From Terriglobus roseus (lineage in GTDB: Bacteria; Acidobacteriota; Terriglobia; Terriglobales; Acidobacteriaceae), in assembly GCF_900102185.1 (NCBI RefSeq), contig NZ_LT629690.1:744001-808000 (forward strand): 64,000 bases of DNA. The letters are read 5' to 3'. Each line of letters begins with the position of its first letter. The first letter of the stretch is position 1. The translations under genes were made by a program, and so were the position numbers. Below, piece after piece: positions 61,827 to 64,000 of this stretch. The notes under the pieces are model-generated. The model was not told the DNA's origin and made no database searches. It saw nothing but the letters and a program-made list of their open reading frames with translations.

Positions 61827-62189
61827 ATGACACGCCACAGACCTACTCCTCAGCTTGCCTTCATACTGCTCTTCGCCATGTTTCTTTTGACGGCGCAACG
61901 GTCGTTCGCCCTCGATCCTCAGAGTGAAGCAGTGAAGGCGGGCGCTGTGCTCTTTGGTAAATCGGGGTGCACGTACTGTCACGGCCCTGCCGGAGCGGGA
62001 ACCGAACGAGCGCCGTCGCTACGCGGTGTGTCGAGCCGACGGAGTGACGAGCAGATTCGGCATCAGATCCATGATGGAGGCCAGATGATGCCGCCCTTTG
62101 GTGAAGCGCTTACCGAGGATGAGATTGCGCAGCTCTCGGCCTTTCTACAAGCGAAAGATGCATGGGATCTGGTGCCTCCGTCTAAGTGA
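61827..62189 (+). CDS. Monoheme cytochrome c
   Basis: A 120-residue exported class-I cytochrome c. A signal peptide ends near S-F-A-L-D. The heme motif C48-T-Y-C-H is followed by G-P-A-G-A-G, and the axial Met is probably in Q-M-M-P-P-F-G, as in the electron-transfer subunits of PQQ/flavin dehydrogenases. It begins 13 bases after the multiheme gene, in the same operon, so it may carry electrons between the dehydrogenase and the multiheme protein or an oxidase. Confidence 0.88.
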   Translation: MTRHRPTPQLAFILLFAMFLLTAQRSFALDPQSEAVKAGAVLFGKSGCTYCHGPAGAGTERAPSLRGVSSRRSDEQIRHQIHDGGQMMPPFGEALTEDEIAQLSAFLQAKDAWDLVPPSK

Positions 62190-62203
62190 CTGCGGAAGGC
62201 ATC

Positions 62204-62785
62204 TCAATGCGTCGCGGTCGCTACGGAAATGCTGACCCAGCTACGCCCCAGGTAGAGCTTCAGTCCACCTGCAGGACCGCTCAGCAGTTGTAGGGGACGA
62301 GGTCGCGGCATGCTTTGGTCCAGATTGGTATCTGCCTGTAGGAGTGTGTGACCTCCCACGTCGGTGACGATGAACTTGCCGTTGACCACTCCGGCGCCGT
62401 AAGCGCCCGGACCCAGGGGCCTGTCACCGATCATCAGAGTGCTTTCCGTGATCAGGTACATCTGATAAATCTCCTGCACGCTGCTGGCGTAGCCGCTGGT
62501 ATCGACCATTGCCACGAGCAGATATCCGTCTGGGGTGAACCTCGCACCGGCGGAGTTGCGCAGTTGAATGGGGGCGCTCTGGCCTCGGTAATAAACAGTG
62601 GCAGGCATCAAGTGCTCCACCTGTGCAGGCGTTAGCAACGTCGGTGCCGGATCGCTCGGCGTTGGGGACGTGGTGGCGCTCTGTAACCGGCTGTCTGCTG
62701 GGCCAGATTTTGCATGGATTGCAGGCGCAACAGCCAGCATGAAAGAGACGGTAGCGACGGAGAATGCATTTGCCAGATGACCCAT
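62204..62785 (-). CDS. Exported hypothetical protein
   Basis: A 193-residue protein with a signal peptide (about 1-25, hydrophobic, ending A-I-H-A-K) and a Ser/Thr/Pro-rich linker. The rest (about 55-190) is beta-strand-rich with G-Y-L-L-V-A-M-V-D-T and L-L-Q-A-D-T-N-L-D-Q, with no known family. Start 62785 follows AAGGA; ATG 62791 is in frame. It is convergent with the cytochrome c gene and divergent from the sensor at 62.9 kb. Its position at the edge of the redox cluster may be coincidental. Confidence 0.6.
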   Translation of the reverse strand: MGHLANAFSVATVSFMLAVAPAIHAKSGPADSRLQSATTSPTPSDPAPTLLTPAQVEHLMPATVYYRGQSAPIQLRNSAGARFTPDGYLLVAMVDTSGYASSVQEIYQMYLITESTLMIGDRPLGPGAYGAGVVNGKFIVTDVGGHTLLQADTNLDQSMPRPRPLQLLSGPAGGLKLYLGRSWVSISVATATH

Positions 62786-62878
62786 TGCCATCCTTTATCG
62801 CATGGAGAAGGCTTGGTTTGCATGGATGGCTTGCACTCTCTGTTGCGCGAGTTCGGCGTGCGGCCTAATCTACTCCGT

Positions 62879-64000
62879 ATGCCCGGCAGAACCGCGCTGA
62901 CGCGCGCAACCCGCCAAGTTGCAAGCCAACTCCTACCGGCTTGTCTTGTTGCGGTGTTGCTGAGCATGCTGGCCGCAGCGCAGGACCTAAGGTATCTGCG
63001 ACACGGTAGCTGGTCTACGGAAAATGGGCTTCCGCAAGACAGCGTTCATCAGGTTCTGCAAACAAAGGATGGCTTCCTCTGGATTGCTACGGAGGACGGC
63101 ATCGCACGTTTTGATGGCGTGGTGTTCAAAGTTTTCAAGCACGATAACGAGCCGACGTTTGCAAGCAATGACGCGTGCTGCCTTGCGGAAGGATCTTCCG
63201 GCGATCTCTGGGTAGGAACCAATGATGGTTTGTTGCGGTTGCGACGGGGTGTTTTCAAACGCTTTAGTGAGAAAGACGGCCTTCCGTCGGCCGGCATCCT
63301 CGAACTGCAGGTAACAGATGCCGGCGATCTGCTGGTACAAACGGCGTCCGGCTTAGTCGTACAGAGCGGGGAACGTTTTCTGCCACGCGTTGGCAAAATC
63401 TCTGACAACACGGGCATTGTTCATCCAGTTGTGAAGGGCCCTCTTGGAGAAGTCTGGGCTATGTCCGGGACGGACGTAAAGCTGACGACGCCGACAGCGA
63501 CTCGGGAATGGACCATGTCAAACGGTCTGCCGGGTACACGCGTTGTGTCGCTCTTTGTAGATCGTGAGCGCAATGCATGGGTAGGCACCAACGATGGTCT
63601 CGCTGTCATCAAGCATGGGGCAGACCACCCGGAAAGTATTGCTTCGTTACGTGGCAACTCGGTCCAGCAGACCTATCAGGATCGCGAAGGTAACTATTGG
63701 ATCGGAACAGAATCCACAGGCCTGCATCTGCTGCACACGGAAGTTTTTCGTGAGGCTGCGGGACTTGCAGACCAGACGCTGACATCCATTGTTCAGGGAA
63801 GCAATGGAGGTATATGGGTAGGCACCCGGAATGAAGGTCTTCGCCGTATCCGTGATGGTCGCGTTGACAATCCGGTGCGTGCGGACTCTCTCACCAGCCG
63901 TTTCATTCTTGCGCTGGCACCCGGACGCTCCGGTGATGTCTGGGTGGGCACGCCGGACGGGTTAAATCACGTCGATGCTACCGGCAAGGTGCAGCGTTTC
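62879..64000 (+). CDS. Two-component-regulator-propeller sensor, 3' end outside window
   Basis: An open frame of 374 codons runs to the window edge. After a signal peptide (about 1-37, ending M-L-A-A-A-Q) come repeats of the regulator-propeller type: W-S-T-E-N-G-L-P-Q-D-S-V-H, F-L-W-I-A-T-E-D-G-I-A-R-F-D-G, D-L-W-V-G-T-N-D-G-L-L-R-L and I-W-V-G-T-R-N-E-G-L. At least eight blades are seen. Such N-terminal propellers normally precede a Y_Y_Y domain, a membrane helix and a histidine kinase or diguanylate cyclase; the output part lies outside. ATG 62822, in frame and with a GGAGAAGG upstream, is an alternative start. Confidence 0.88.
   Translation, partial: MPGRTALTRATRQVASQLLPACLVAVLLSMLAAAQDLRYLRHGSWSTENGLPQDSVHQVLQTKDGFLWIATEDGIARFDGVVFKVFKHDNEPTFASNDACCLAEGSSGDLWVGTNDGLLRLRRGVFKRFSEKDGLPSAGILELQVTDAGDLLVQTASGLVVQSGERFLPRVGKISDNTGIVHPVVKGPLGEVWAMSGTDVKLTTPTATREWTMSNGLPGTRVVSLFVDRERNAWVGTNDGLAVIKHGADHPESIASLRGNSVQQTYQDREGNYWIGTESTGLHLLHTEVFREAAGLADQTLTSIVQGSNGGIWVGTRNEGLRRIRDGRVDNPVRADSLTSRFILALAPGRSGDVWVGTPDGLNHVDATGKVQRF

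Noticed and set aside
1-64000. CRISPR arrays, insertion sequences, prophage
   Set aside because: No regularly spaced repeats, transposase, integrase or phage structural genes were seen on either strand.

Overview
The window is high-G+C, gene-dense bacterial chromosome. It most resembles an acidobacterium of the Terriglobus/Granulicella/Edaphobacter type. That placement is inferred from content: a futalosine-type menaquinone gene (mqnC), a UbiA-family prenyltransferase, a GWxTD-domain protein, carboxypeptidase-regulatory-like outer-membrane proteins, CRTAC1/ASPIC proteins, ECF sigma factors and a Gram-negative outer-membrane assembly operon. No rRNA, CRISPR array, insertion sequence or integrase was seen. 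One tRNA gene (Lys, anticodon CTT) is present.

Layout. 0-10 kb is mostly minus-strand housekeeping: mqnC, a DUF3565 protein, VKOR, a fused 3-dehydroquinate dehydratase/shikimate dehydrogenase, then ssb and a CyaY/frataxin-like gene on the plus strand, pgeF, a ctaB-DUF420 respiratory group, an AI-2E-type transporter and aroK. Upstream of aroK is a short transcription unit with a promoter, a 29-codon ORF containing the run S-F-W-Y-R-Y-C-F, and an intrinsic terminator. This looks like an aromatic-amino-acid attenuator for shikimate kinase and is the main new finding. 10.4-13 kb holds an ECF sigma factor with a coupled partner, an ABM-domain protein and a MoeB/ThiF-like E1 enzyme. 13.2-21.8 kb is a coupled outer-membrane biogenesis operon: Omp85 (BamA/TamA), a SurA-like chaperone and TamB. 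21.9-29.5 kb has BON, UbiA (MqnP candidate), GDSL hydrolase, CsbD, a tiny lmo0937-type membrane protein, pheA, lon and a DUF6321-like protein with a histone-H1-like tail. 29.6-34.4 kb is a sugar-acid locus: FAH-family dehydratase, IlvD/Edd (YjhG/YagF-type) dehydratase, GH43-like protein and a GntR regulator. 34.4-46 kb has trpS, an M50 site-2 protease, a DUF374 acyltransferase, a PAS histidine kinase, a family-2 glycosyltransferase, ABC ATPase plus RND/MacA adaptor, the GWxTD protein, an outer-membrane protein and tRNA-Lys.

From the tRNA to about 53.7 kb the DNA is visibly more A/T-rich and looks like a decaying accessory region. It holds an S53 peptidase, a hybrid ackA::panC remnant, a P-loop gene split by an in-frame TGA, a double-PLD protein and the C-terminal remnant of a TonB-dependent-type protein. 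It ends in a small alkylation-repair group (ATL-type protein, AlkB) and a UBP zinc-finger protein.

54.2-62.2 kb encodes a probable periplasmic oxidation module: GMC oxidoreductase, gluconate-2-dehydrogenase subunit-3-like protein, an exported TIM-barrel isomerase, a CRTAC1 propeller protein, a pentaheme-TPR cytochrome and a monoheme cytochrome c. The window ends inside a two-component-regulator-propeller sensor.

Both edge genes (1-323 and 62879-64000) are truncated by the window. All functional calls rest on motifs and remembered family features; no database search was run.
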